From PFJX01 sp040751755 (GTDB taxonomy: Bacteria; Pseudomonadota; Gammaproteobacteria; Burkholderiales; Thiobacillaceae), in the NCBI GenBank assembly GCA_040751755.1, contig JBFMHC010000009.1:98578-162577 (forward strand): a stretch of 64,000 nucleotides of DNA, written 5' to 3'. Shown here piece by piece: positions 26,707-34,759 of this stretch (the stretch's first letter is position 1; each line of letters opens with the position of its first letter). The translations under genes were made by a program, and so were the position numbers. The notes under the pieces were generated by a model. The model saw only the letters and a program-made list of their open reading frames with translations, did not search any database and was not told where the DNA came from.

Positions 26707-29601
26707 TCAGAATCCCCCCAGCCAGTTGAACAGCCCCTTGCGGGGACCCAATCGCTTCATTTCCAGGTTCGCGAAATGGTATTCGGTGAAGTTGGAGACA
26801 TTGAGGTCGAGCACCTTCTCGAAGTACTCCCGGGCCTGTGCGCGCTCGCCCTCGGCCAGCAGCTTCTGGCCGAGGTAGAAATAGGCCTCGCAACGCTGGT
26901 CCCGTTCGATGCCCTTGTCCTCGGAGGACGCCCGCTCCAACAGCTGGCCGGCGCTGATCTGCCCCAGGAGCATCTCGCCGATCGCGTGCGGCCATTCCTC
27001 CCTGGAGATCGACTGCATCCTTTCTGACAGGCCGGAGGCAATCGCCCCCTTCGAATTCAGCGCCACGATGTGTTGCCACAACCCCGCATAGATGCCGGTA
27101 AGCGTGTCGCCCGCGCTGGCCGCCTGCTCCAACTTGGCGACGGCCTCCCGGACACGACCGAGGTAGAAATAGGTGATCCCCATCGACTTCCAGTCGCCCG
27201 CCTTCATCTCCTGCGCCTGGCCGGCACCCTCGACCCGCTCGAACAGCCGTGCCGCCGCATCGAACTCCCCCATGCCCGCGAGGATGCGCGCCTTATCTAG
27301 GAGGAAGCCAGCATTCTCGGGTTCAAGTTTCAGCGCCTCGTCAATCTCGCGTATCGCCTGTTGGGGATCACCGATGTCGTCCCAGTGCAGCGCCAGATCC
27401 TCGTGGGCGGACGCGAGCTGCTTGTCGGTGAGCTTGCCCGAAGCGATGTCATAGCCGATCTGATGCACCATGATGTGAGCGTTGACCTGCCCCTTCAGGG
27501 CCTCGGACTTGCTCCTGCCGTACCGGTCGAACTGGCTGAGCTTGCGGGACAAGACTTCACGAACGCTCCGCGGCAACTCAGCCACGGGCAGGTTCATGTG
27601 CATCCCGGCCTTCTGGCGCAGCCGCTTGGTGTCCTCGACAAAGGACTGCATATCCCGCGCCGGCACGTGGTCCTTCAGGCTGCTCAACACGGACTCCCGC
27701 CTGACTCCCTTGGCATCGCTCAGGTAGCTGGTCTTCAACTGCCAGTAGCCCACCCGTTCGGTGTCGGCCGATGGGACATCCCGGATCGGGTTGTCCGGCA
27801 GATCGAACTGGATGGTATGCCGCACCTCCACGGGGTAGGGCAGTTCATACGGCGTGCTTCGCTGGGGGATCTCCGGCAGCTTCAGGAACTCCAGCAGCGG
27901 CAGGGCGGCCGTCTCCACCTGCAACTTGCCGGGGGTGTACTTGAACAGCTCGGGCAGTTGGTAGCGTGCACGCAGGGTAAGCTGGTTGCCTTCCCGGTCA
28001 TCGACTACCTCGAGGTCGCCAAGGAGGGTGGCCATCGGGAACAGCCGCTGCGTATCCGCCGTCATGAAGCGGCTGAACTCATCTTTCTGCAACCGGGAAT
28101 GGATCCAGCGCATGCGCTCCGCAGCCGCCCCGTTCAACTCGCTTTGCTGCGTGAGGGTAACCGGCTCGCGGAAGGACTTCACCTCATACCGGTCCAGCCC
28201 GACCACCCGCACCTGATAGCCCGGGGGATACCCCGCGGCCTCGAGCTTGCCCGCATCACCCCCAAGGACCAGGGCCAGACCGTAATCGTGAGCGCCGATC
28301 TGCGGCAGGTCACCGAACTGGGGGGGCAAGGTGGGGTCCAGCCAGTAGACGCGGCCATCCACAACGGCGCGCACGATGGCGTGATCGAAGACGGTGGGGG
28401 CCGGCAGCATGCCGTTGACGGCACGATTGCGCGCAACGGAGACCAGGCCGACGTCGGACTCCACGCCGACGGCCCTGAGCAGGGTGGCCAGGAGCAGGCT
28501 CTTGTCCTTGCAATCCCCGTAGCGCCGTTCGAAGGTGGTGTTCGGATCGGCGGGCTGGTGCGAGTTCACGCCGATCTCGACGCCGAAATAGCGGATTTCG
28601 CCCTGTACCCAGCGCAGTATCTCCGCGACCTGCCTGGAACGCGACCAGCCTGCGTCCCGCCAGCCCGCAAGGAGCCGTTGCAGGGAGGGAGAGAGGGTGC
28701 CGGGCGCCTGGAAAAGCCGGTTCGCCCAGTCCTCCACATCGGCCCAGTCGCGGAACTCGCTAACCTCGACCCATGACCCCGGATCGGCCCAGTTCGGCCG
28801 GTCCCGATCGTCCGATACCGGCTTGACCGCACGCAGCGCCAGACTGCGTGTCACCACACCGCCTCCGCGGGTTTCGGCCACGGCCCCTGCCCACGCAGGG
28901 GCGCGCACCTGGATGCCGCGCTCCGCGCCATGCACCAAGCGGAAACCGAATTCATCGACCGGCTCGCGCAGCGCGATGGGGAACTGGTCGGAAAAGCGGT
29001 TACCGAAGATCGGATTGGCACCGGATACCGTGTATTCCAACTCGATCGAATCGCCGACGCGGATGTCGGGCAGGATGCCGACCGCCGTGACCCGACCTTC
29101 ATACACCTGGTTTTCCAGATTCTGCTCCCGGCGCAGCAGGTCCAGCTTCACCTGCCGGGTCAGGTCGGTCACCTTGCCCGCGCGGGTCACGCGGATGCCG
29201 TGCAGCATCAACTTCTGGTAGTCCGGGCTGAACGAGATCGTGACCTGGGACACCTTCTGCACCGACTGGCTATCCAGGGGGCTCACCACCAGCCTTTGAT
29301 ATTCCAGGGGTTCCGGGCCGAGCAGGGAGACCTGGAAATCGACCAGGGCAAACCAGGTATCGCCTACCTGCCCGACCCGCGGCTGTCGGCCCGCGGACAC
29401 GGCACGCCGTTCCACGAAAGGGGGTACGGACGCGATCGAATAGCTGAAATTCGTGCCACGAACGACCTCTACTGCGACGTCGGCCAATGCGGGCGCGGCC
29501 CAGGCGGCCAGGAGCATGACGACAGACGCGAACCAGGCCCGCGCCCAGCCCCACCACCCCATCCGTGCCGTCACTCGGCACACCCATACCTTCAGCTCCA
29601 T
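26707..29601 (-). CDS. DUF3857/transglutaminase-like protein with TPR repeats
   Basis: Large periplasmic protein (964 residues). A signal peptide ends near ALAD 41. Residues 60-270 are DUF3857-like strands. A transglutaminase-like core has Cys364 (YGDCKDKS), His407 (FDHAIV) and Asp422 (YWLDPT), so the triad is intact. A beta domain follows to about 660, then helices with TPR repeats (HEDLALHWDDIGDPQQAI and the following units) to the end. Proteins of this build occur near exosortase/polysaccharide genes but their substrate is unknown. Single gene; purU lies upstream by 59 bases. Confidence 0.85.
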   Translation of the reverse strand: MELKVWVCRVTARMGWWGWARAWFASVVMLLAAWAAPALADVAVEVVRGTNFSYSIASVPPFVERRAVSAGRQPRVGQVGDTWFALVDFQVSLLGPEPLEYQRLVVSPLDSQSVQKVSQVTISFSPDYQKLMLHGIRVTRAGKVTDLTRQVKLDLLRREQNLENQVYEGRVTAVGILPDIRVGDSIELEYTVSGANPIFGNRFSDQFPIALREPVDEFGFRLVHGAERGIQVRAPAWAGAVAETRGGGVVTRSLALRAVKPVSDDRDRPNWADPGSWVEVSEFRDWADVEDWANRLFQAPGTLSPSLQRLLAGWRDAGWSRSRQVAEILRWVQGEIRYFGVEIGVNSHQPADPNTTFERRYGDCKDKSLLLATLLRAVGVESDVGLVSVARNRAVNGMLPAPTVFDHAIVRAVVDGRVYWLDPTLPPQFGDLPQIGAHDYGLALVLGGDAGKLEAAGYPPGYQVRVVGLDRYEVKSFREPVTLTQQSELNGAAAERMRWIHSRLQKDEFSRFMTADTQRLFPMATLLGDLEVVDDREGNQLTLRARYQLPELFKYTPGKLQVETAALPLLEFLKLPEIPQRSTPYELPYPVEVRHTIQFDLPDNPIRDVPSADTERVGYWQLKTSYLSDAKGVRRESVLSSLKDHVPARDMQSFVEDTKRLRQKAGMHMNLPVAELPRSVREVLSRKLSQFDRYGRSKSEALKGQVNAHIMVHQIGYDIASGKLTDKQLASAHEDLALHWDDIGDPQQAIREIDEALKLEPENAGFLLDKARILAGMGEFDAAARLFERVEGAGQAQEMKAGDWKSMGITYFYLGRVREAVAKLEQAASAGDTLTGIYAGLWQHIVALNSKGAIASGLSERMQSISREEWPHAIGEMLLGQISAGQLLERASSEDKGIERDQRCEAYFYLGQKLLAEGERAQAREYFEKVLDLNVSNFTEYHFANLEMKRLGPRKGLFNWLGGF

Positions 29602-29660
29602 CGACGGCCCTCCCAGGCAGGTTATTGGTCTAGCTCGCCGGGTCTTCCCGGCCTTCCGGT

Positions 29661-30515
29661 TCAGTCAAATACCACGGTCTTGTTGCCGTACACCAGGATA
29701 CGGTTGTCGATGTGCCACTTCACCGCGCGCGACAGCACCACCTTCTCCAGGTCCGCGCCCTTCTGCACCAGGTCCTCCAGGTCGTCGCGGTGGCTGATGC
29801 GGGTGACGTCCTGCTCGATGATGGGGCCGTCGTCCAGCACCTCGGTGACGTAGTGGCTGGTCGCGCCGATCAGCTTCACGCCACGCTCGAAGGCGCGCTG
29901 GTAGGGCTTGGCGCCGTGGAAGGCGGGCAGGAAGGAGTGGTGGATGTTGATGATGCGCTTGGGGTAGTGGGCGATGAACTCGGGCGAGAGCACCTGCATG
30001 TAGCGCGCCAGGACGATGAAGTCGACGTGGTGCGCGGCGAGCAGGGCGCGCTGCTGCGCCTCCGCCTCGGGCTTGTTGTCCTTGCTCACGTGGATGTGCT
30101 GGAACGGCACCTTGTAGGCCTCCGCCAGCCAGTGGGTGTCCGGGTGGTTGCTGATGATGAGGGGGATGTCGCAATACAGCTCGCCGGCGTGGTGGCGGTA
30201 GAGCAGGTCGGCCAGGCAGTGGTCGAACCTGGAAACGAAGATAGCCATGCGCGGCTTCACGCTGGACAGCGAGAGGCGCCAGTCCATGTGGTGCTCGGCG
30301 GCGATCGGCGCGAAGGCCTCCTCGAAGCGGTGGATGCCCAGATCGAACCCGTCCAGGGCCCATTCCACGCGCATCAGAAACAGGCCGGCGGCGCCGTCCT
30401 GATGCTGGTCGGCGTGCAGGATGTTGGCGTTATGCCTGAGCAGGAAATTGGCGATGGCGGCGACCAGGCCCTTCTTGTCGGGGCAGGCAACCAGGAGGAC
30501 GGCGGTGTTGCGCAT
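29661..30515 (-). CDS. purU: formyltetrahydrofolate deformylase
   Basis: Hydrolyses 10-formyl-THF to formate and THF, balancing one-carbon pools. N-terminal ACT domain (ACPDKKGLVAAIANF) is followed by a formyltransferase-like domain with NHPD, LARYMQVLS, INIHHSFLPAF and IIEQDVTRI, including the catalytic His and Asp. Start 30515 gives 284 residues and removes a basic extension with no family match. Complete. Confidence 0.95.
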   Translation of the reverse strand: MRNTAVLLVACPDKKGLVAAIANFLLRHNANILHADQHQDGAAGLFLMRVEWALDGFDLGIHRFEEAFAPIAAEHHMDWRLSLSSVKPRMAIFVSRFDHCLADLLYRHHAGELYCDIPLIISNHPDTHWLAEAYKVPFQHIHVSKDNKPEAEAQQRALLAAHHVDFIVLARYMQVLSPEFIAHYPKRIINIHHSFLPAFHGAKPYQRAFERGVKLIGATSHYVTEVLDDGPIIEQDVTRISHRDDLEDLVQKGADLEKVVLSRAVKWHIDNRILVYGNKTVVFD

Positions 30516-30602
30516 GGCGTGGCGGGTTCGGGACGGAAGCCGCAATCATAACCGCAGCCCCGTGACCGACCCAGCCGGGGCGCGCGCCCTTCCAGGCAGC
30601 GT

Positions 30603-31340
30603 TCAGACCTTCACGTACACCCACCCCTGCTGCATGCGGTCGAGGATCTCGCTGATCGCGGACCTGACCACGTGCACCTGCGGCAGCAGGTCGACCAGCA
30701 CCCCCTCCTTGTTGAGGCGCGCGACGCTCTGCCCACAGGCGACGAAGTCCAGGTTGCGGTGGCGCGAGGCCATCTGGCCGATGCGCTCGCGGTACGGGCT
30801 GGTCTCCTGTCGCAACAGGTTGAGGCCGTAGCTGTTGACGACGATCTCCACATGCCCCTTCTCGCCGCGGCGCGCCAGCAATTGCTCGGCCAGGTCGAGC
30901 ACGGCGGTGAGGCGCGTGGGATCGTTGTTGTCGAGGTGCAGGACGATCTTGTTGGGGTCCACCTTGCCAGCGAGCGTGACCGGCTGATACCCCTCGGGCA
31001 GGCCGGCGAGCCGCTCGGTCGCGGCCTTCTTGCCACTCTGATCGTGCGCCAGCCAGCCGCAGCTCACGCCCACCACCAGCAGCACGCTGGCGGCCAGGGC
31101 CTGCCACCAGCCGGGGCGCGGCAGCGAGGTGCCGCCACGCGCGGGCATCGGCGGCAGATCCGCATAGGCGCCCTTCACGCGGTCCTTCAGGCCGCGCACC
31201 TCGCAGGCCTTGCCCCTGAACTCGCTGTCGGCATCGAGCAGGCGCAGGGCATGCTCGCTCTCGTCCGCCGTCAGTTCGCCATCCAGGAAGGCATTCAGGA
31301 ACTCGTCCGAAGCAGTGCCATTCATCCCTGGGCCGTTCAT
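30603..31340 (-). CDS. anti-sigma factor fused to a DsrE-like periplasmic domain
   Basis: Single-pass membrane regulator of 245 residues. Residues 11-60 are helical (DEFLNAFLDGELTADE) as in ECF anti-sigma domains, though the HxxxCxxC zinc motif is absent. A transmembrane helix spans about 78-97. Residues 130-245 match the DsrE-like fold of the two secreted proteins upstream: VEIVVNSYGLNLL, FVACGQSV with Cys202, and a final GWVYVKV. The gene start overlaps the sigma factor stop (31337-31340). Likely holds the sigma factor at the membrane and senses a periplasmic signal through the DsrE-like domain. A sulfur signal is inference from this fold. Confidence 0.85.
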   Translation of the reverse strand: MNGPGMNGTASDEFLNAFLDGELTADESEHALRLLDADSEFRGKACEVRGLKDRVKGAYADLPPMPARGGTSLPRPGWWQALAASVLLVVGVSCGWLAHDQSGKKAATERLAGLPEGYQPVTLAGKVDPNKIVLHLDNNDPTRLTAVLDLAEQLLARRGEKGHVEIVVNSYGLNLLRQETSPYRERIGQMASRHRNLDFVACGQSVARLNKEGVLVDLLPQVHVVRSAISEILDRMQQGWVYVKV

Positions 31341-31915
31341 TTCACCCTCCTCAATTGCGGTCGCTCGTGTGCCCGCCCATCATGCAGGCTGTCACGGGCA
31401 AGGTCCTTCTTCAACGCTTGGCGCGCGCGCGACAGGCGGCTCATCACGGTGCCCACAGGCACGTCCAGTACCTGCGCCACCTGGGCGTAGCTGCATTCCT
31501 CGATGTCCACCAGGGTGATCACCTGCCTCTGCGCCAGCGGCAGTGCGGCAATCGCGTCACGCACGCGCAGGGTCGACTGGCGCTTCGCATACAGCCGTTC
31601 CGGACTCTCGTCATGCGCGAAGACCAGTTCATCGAGTTCCTCGACGTCGACATACTCGCGGCGTGCGCGCAGATGGTCACGCCAGCAGTTGTTCAGGATG
31701 GCGAACAGCCACCCTTCCAGGGTCGCCTCGTCACGCAGTTGCTCTGACCGACCCAGCGCCTTCGCCAGGGTCTCCTGGGCCAGATCGTCCGCCAGACTGG
31801 CATCGTGGCACCAGGCATAGGCCAGGCGATAGAGGCGCGGGCGCATGGCCTCCAGCCGGCGCCTGCCGGAGAAATCAAAACAGGAAAACAGATGCTGCAC
31901 GAGACGCCCCTTCAT
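31337..31915 (-). CDS. ECF-type RNA polymerase sigma factor
   Basis: 192-residue extracytoplasmic-function sigma factor. Region 2 is at about 20-90 (RLYRLAYAWCHDASLADDL, QETLAKAL, GWLFAILNNCWRD) and region 4 at 125-180 (ALPLAQRQVITLVDIEE, YAQVAQVLDVPVGTVMSRLSRAR). No extra domains are present. It is coded ahead of its probable anti-sigma factor with overlapping start/stop. Its own promoter carries the same motif as the two divergent dsrE-like promoters, so it is probably autoregulated. Confidence 0.95.
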   Translation of the reverse strand: MKGRLVQHLFSCFDFSGRRRLEAMRPRLYRLAYAWCHDASLADDLAQETLAKALGRSEQLRDEATLEGWLFAILNNCWRDHLRARREYVDVEELDELVFAHDESPERLYAKRQSTLRVRDAIAALPLAQRQVITLVDIEECSYAQVAQVLDVPVGTVMSRLSRARQALKKDLARDSLHDGRAHERPQLRRVK

Positions 31916-31929
31916 GTTGGCAGTATCCG

Positions 31930-31958
31930 TAAGACGATGGAGACGGCGGGATTATTCC
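31930..31958 (-). promoter_or_regulatory. ECF promoter of the sigma/anti-sigma operon
   Basis: On the minus strand GGAATAAT (31958-31951), 14-base spacer, CGTCTTA (31936-31930), 15 bases upstream of the sigma ATG. It matches the two plus-strand promoters at 31984 and 32628. The short leader suggests the true start codon could lie slightly downstream, or transcription begins very near the ATG. Confidence 0.8.
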
Positions 31959-31983
31959 ATGCCCAAAGACATGCGCCATCCAT

Positions 31984-32011
31984 GGAATAAATCGCATCCC
32001 CAGCCGTCTTA
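31984..32011 (+). promoter_or_regulatory. ECF promoter of the first dsrE-like gene
   Basis: GGAATAAA (31984-31991), 13-base spacer, CGTCTTA (32005-32011). It is divergent from the sigma operon promoter; the two -35 elements form a 10-base inverted repeat (TTATTCCATG 31952-31961 and 31981-31990). Confidence 0.82.
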
Positions 32012-32077
32012 TCTCCACATGGCCGGAGCAATGGCATCCGGACAGACCCGAAAAACCGTTACTGGATGGAGAAGACC

Positions 32078-32530
32078 ATGAGACACACCGCCCTGTTGGC
32101 CGCATTGCTTGCCATACTCGCGACGCCCCCCGCAAATGCCGCGCCGCCCTCACCCGCCGCCCACACCGCGAGCGCGCAATCCCAGGAGAAGGTGGTCTAC
32201 CACATCAACGATGCCAGCGTGGCGCGCGTCGCCATGCGCAACGTCGAGAACCACCTCAACGCCAGCCCGGACGCCAGGATCGTGGTCGTCACGCACGGCA
32301 AGGGCATCGACTTCCTGCTCAACGACGCGAAGGACGACAAAGGTGCCTATGCACCGCAGGTCGCCGGCCTCAAGGAAAAGGGGGTGGAGTTCCGCGTCTG
32401 CCGAAACACCCTCAAGGGCCGCAAGCTGGACGACGAGGCCGTGATCATGGAGGCGCAGGTGGTGCCGTCCGGCGTCGCCGAGATCGGCCGTCTGCAGGCG
32501 CGCGAGGGCTTCGTCTACCTCAAGCCCTGA
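32078..32530 (+). CDS. secreted DsrE-like protein
   Basis: 150-residue exported protein with signal peptide (cleavage near ANAA 22). The mature part follows the DsrE/COG1416 pattern: a first strand KVVYHIND, then RIVVVTHGKGIDFLL, VEFRVCRNTLKG with conserved Cys108, VVPSGVAEIGRLQ and FVYLKP. GGAGAAG (32068-32074) supports ATG 32078 over an in-frame ATG at 32066. A shared ECF promoter lies upstream and a terminator follows. Cytoplasmic relatives trap sulfur on the Cys; this copy is outside the membrane, so carrying or detecting sulfur there is inference. Confidence 0.88.
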   Translation: MRHTALLAALLAILATPPANAAPPSPAAHTASAQSQEKVVYHINDASVARVAMRNVENHLNASPDARIVVVTHGKGIDFLLNDAKDDKGAYAPQVAGLKEKGVEFRVCRNTLKGRKLDDEAVIMEAQVVPSGVAEIGRLQAREGFVYLKP

Positions 32531-32572
32531 GCACCAGGTTCTTATCAGGTCGCGGCGAATTGCCGCATTTTT

Positions 32573-32595
32573 CCGGCTCAATGCCGGATTTTTTT
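32573..32595 (+). terminator. intrinsic terminator after the first dsrE-like gene
   Basis: CCGGC (32573-32577) pairs with GCCGG (32583-32587) around a five-base loop and is followed by ATTTTTTT ending at 32595. It separates the two dsrE-like genes, so the second needs its own promoter, which is seen at 32628. Confidence 0.85.
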
Positions 32596-32627
32596 CGTCT
32601 TTTCGACGAAATTACCTGCAAACAGAT

Positions 32628-32656
32628 GGAATAAACCGTCCCCACCTCCCGTCTTA
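32628..32656 (+). promoter_or_regulatory. ECF promoter of the second dsrE-like gene
   Basis: GGAATAAA (32628-32635), 14-base spacer, CGTCTTA (32650-32656). Same -35 and -10 words as the sigma operon and first dsrE-like promoters. Confidence 0.82.
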
Positions 32657-32763
32657 CACACAGACCCTGCGGTTGTCCGCACGCCGGCGTCGGCAACGGT
32701 CTTTCCCCCTCCACGGGGACCTGCAAGCACATGACACCTCTAGACGAAGATGGAGACGTATCG

Positions 32764-33213
32764 ATGAGTAAATTCCTGCACTTTCTCGCTGTGGCATTCA
32801 CCTCCCTGCTGCTCATGGCGTCCCCCCAGACAGGCCGTGCCGCGGACGGCGGCGGCCTGGCCGACTACAAGTACGTGCTGCACATCAGCGAAGGCAGCGA
32901 GGAAAAGCAGACCCTGATCCTCAACAACGCCAGCAATCTCCTGGAGGCCTATCCCCCCGGCGCGGTGGACATCGAGGTCGTGGCCTACGGCCCCGGCCTG
33001 CGACTGATGTTCGCCGACAACGTCAACGCACAACGCCTGGACAGCCTGTCGCAGAGCGGCGTGCGCTTCTCCGCATGCGGCAACACCCTCAAGGGCATGG
33101 CCAAGCAGCTGGGCTACACCCCCGAACTGAACAAGGTCGCCAAGGTGGTGCCCGGCGGCATCGTCCGCATCGGCGAGCTGGCCAAGCAGGGCTACATCTA
33201 CGTGAAGCCCTGA
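32764..33213 (+). CDS. secreted DsrE-like protein, second copy
   Basis: 149-residue exported paralogue with signal peptide ending near GRAA 27. Shared pattern: KYVLHISEG, VDIEVVAYGPGLRLMF, VRFSACGNTLKG with Cys105, VVPGGIVRIGELAKQG and YIYVKP. Start 32764 is eight bases after TGGAG (32751-32755); an in-frame ATG at 32731 adds an acidic, non-signal extension. Behind its own ECF promoter. A porin gene follows 120 bases later, with only a weak hairpin (33279-33301) between. Confidence 0.88.
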   Translation: MSKFLHFLAVAFTSLLLMASPQTGRAADGGGLADYKYVLHISEGSEEKQTLILNNASNLLEAYPPGAVDIEVVAYGPGLRLMFADNVNAQRLDSLSQSGVRFSACGNTLKGMAKQLGYTPELNKVAKVVPGGIVRIGELAKQGYIYVKP

Positions 33214-33333
33214 CCAACCAAGGACGCCCCCGTTTCCCGCCCCCCCACCCATAGCGGCCCCAGGTCGCAGTTTCACCCTGCCCGGGCAAAGCGCTCGGGC
33301 AAACAACCATCGACATACAAGGAGACAACACCG

Positions 33334-34695
33334 ATGAATGCGACAACTTTGTCCAAACGCCGCCGGCTCGGCACCGCATGCGCCCTCGCACTCGCCACCC
33401 TGGCAGGGCAGGCGCATGCGGCCAACTGGCTGATGCTGCAAGGCACCGAGCCGGCAGGCACCACTGCGCGCGCCGAGGTCTGGGGCTTCATCCAGGCCGA
33501 CTACCAACAGGATTTCAGCGACCCGAACTCATCGGGCCAATATATCTCGCCCAAGGTGTTGGGCCCCGACCTGGACTCCCAGTCCGGCTTCAATGTCAGC
33601 CGCGCGCGCCTTGGCGTGCGTGGCACCGGCTTCCCGCTGGACAGCAAGATCAACTACTTCCTGCTGGCGGAATTGGGCAACAACGGCATCACCGCCGGGC
33701 AAAGCGCGTTCGCCAAGCTCACCGATGCCAGCGTCACCCTCAACCACATCCAGGGCGCGCGGGTGCGCGCCGGCCTGTTCAAGTATCCGGGCGCCGAGGA
33801 GGCGCTGCAGGCCATCCATGTGTTCGACTACATCAACTTCACCGAGGCCACCAACGGCCTGCTGCTGGAGCGCTTCCCCAATTCGGCCTTCACCAACCCG
33901 ACCGGGGTCGCCACCAACACCGGCAACGTCGGCCCCTTTACCGAGGCCCAGCTGCAGGGCGGCTCCAACCTGAACCAGTTCACCAGCCCGGTCGGCGCGT
34001 TCCGCGATGTCGGCGTGCAGGTGTTCGACGCCTTCGACGTCGGCAAGGACTGGGAGCTCTCCTACGCGGCGATGGTCGGCAACGGCAGCGGCCTCGAGTT
34101 CGGCAACAGCGACGGCGAGTACGACAAGTACGCCTACCTCTCCGCCGAGAAGAAATACGGCGGCAAGGGGCCGAAGGCGGCGGGCCTGAAGTTCTTCGCC
34201 TGGGGCCAGTGGGGCAAGCGCCTGCTCGACATCACCGACGACTCCACCGCCAACCTGGTGAAGTACGAGCGCAACCGTACCGGCCTGGGCGTGAAGTACA
34301 TGAAGCAGCCGTACCGTTTCACCGCCGAGTACATCAATGCCGACGGCATGATCTGGGAAGGGCCGGACAAGCCCAACTTCTACTTCACCAGCGTGGCGAA
34401 CGGCAACGGCGCCACCGCCAAGGGCAGCGGCTGGTACGTGGAGGGCGGCTGGTACATCCCGAAGACGAAGTGGGAGCTGGACCTGCGCTTCGACACCATG
34501 ACGCGCAACGAAGGCCGCGCGGACGAGCACCAGTTCGACAAGTGGACCTTCGGCGTGCAGTACCACTTCAACCCGAAGACCCGCGTCACCGTGAACTACG
34601 AGATGCGTGACTTCTCGTCCAGATTCGCCGCCGCCAACAACAACCTGAAGGACGTGGGCGACAAGATCGGCGTGCAGCTGACCGCGATCTTCTGA
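33334..34695 (+). CDS. OprO/OprP-type outer-membrane porin
   Basis: 453-residue outer-membrane beta-barrel with a signal peptide (residues 1-29, ends QAHA-A). Repeated amphipathic strands begin EVWGFIQADYQQDF and finish with a terminal Phe (VQLTAIF), typical of barrel assembly. Phrases such as FNVSRARLGVRGT and KINYFLLAELGNNG fit the phosphate-selective porin O/P family. AAGGAG is close upstream. Substrate may be phosphate or another anion. A strong terminator follows. Whether it belongs to the ECF regulon is open; no copy of the promoter motif was seen before it. Confidence 0.88.
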   Translation: MNATTLSKRRRLGTACALALATLAGQAHAANWLMLQGTEPAGTTARAEVWGFIQADYQQDFSDPNSSGQYISPKVLGPDLDSQSGFNVSRARLGVRGTGFPLDSKINYFLLAELGNNGITAGQSAFAKLTDASVTLNHIQGARVRAGLFKYPGAEEALQAIHVFDYINFTEATNGLLLERFPNSAFTNPTGVATNTGNVGPFTEAQLQGGSNLNQFTSPVGAFRDVGVQVFDAFDVGKDWELSYAAMVGNGSGLEFGNSDGEYDKYAYLSAEKKYGGKGPKAAGLKFFAWGQWGKRLLDITDDSTANLVKYERNRTGLGVKYMKQPYRFTAEYINADGMIWEGPDKPNFYFTSVANGNGATAKGSGWYVEGGWYIPKTKWELDLRFDTMTRNEGRADEHQFDKWTFGVQYHFNPKTRVTVNYEMRDFSSRFAAANNNLKDVGDKIGVQLTAIF

Positions 34696-34716
34696 CCCCC
34701 CGCAGAAGGCCGACGA

Positions 34717-34743
34717 ACCCGCCGCGACCGGCGGGTTTTTTTT
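34717..34743 (+). terminator. intrinsic terminator after the porin
   Basis: Eight-base stem ACCCGCCG (34717-34724) with CGGCGGGT (34729-34736) and a four-base loop, followed by a run of T to 34743. It lies between convergent porin and oxyR genes. Confidence 0.93.
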
Positions 34744-34759
34744 CGCCCCGCCGCGCGCG

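Noticed and set aside
33279..33301. Terminator between the second dsrE-like gene and the porin
   Set aside because: Six-base stem with an eleven-base loop and no T-run; too weak to call.
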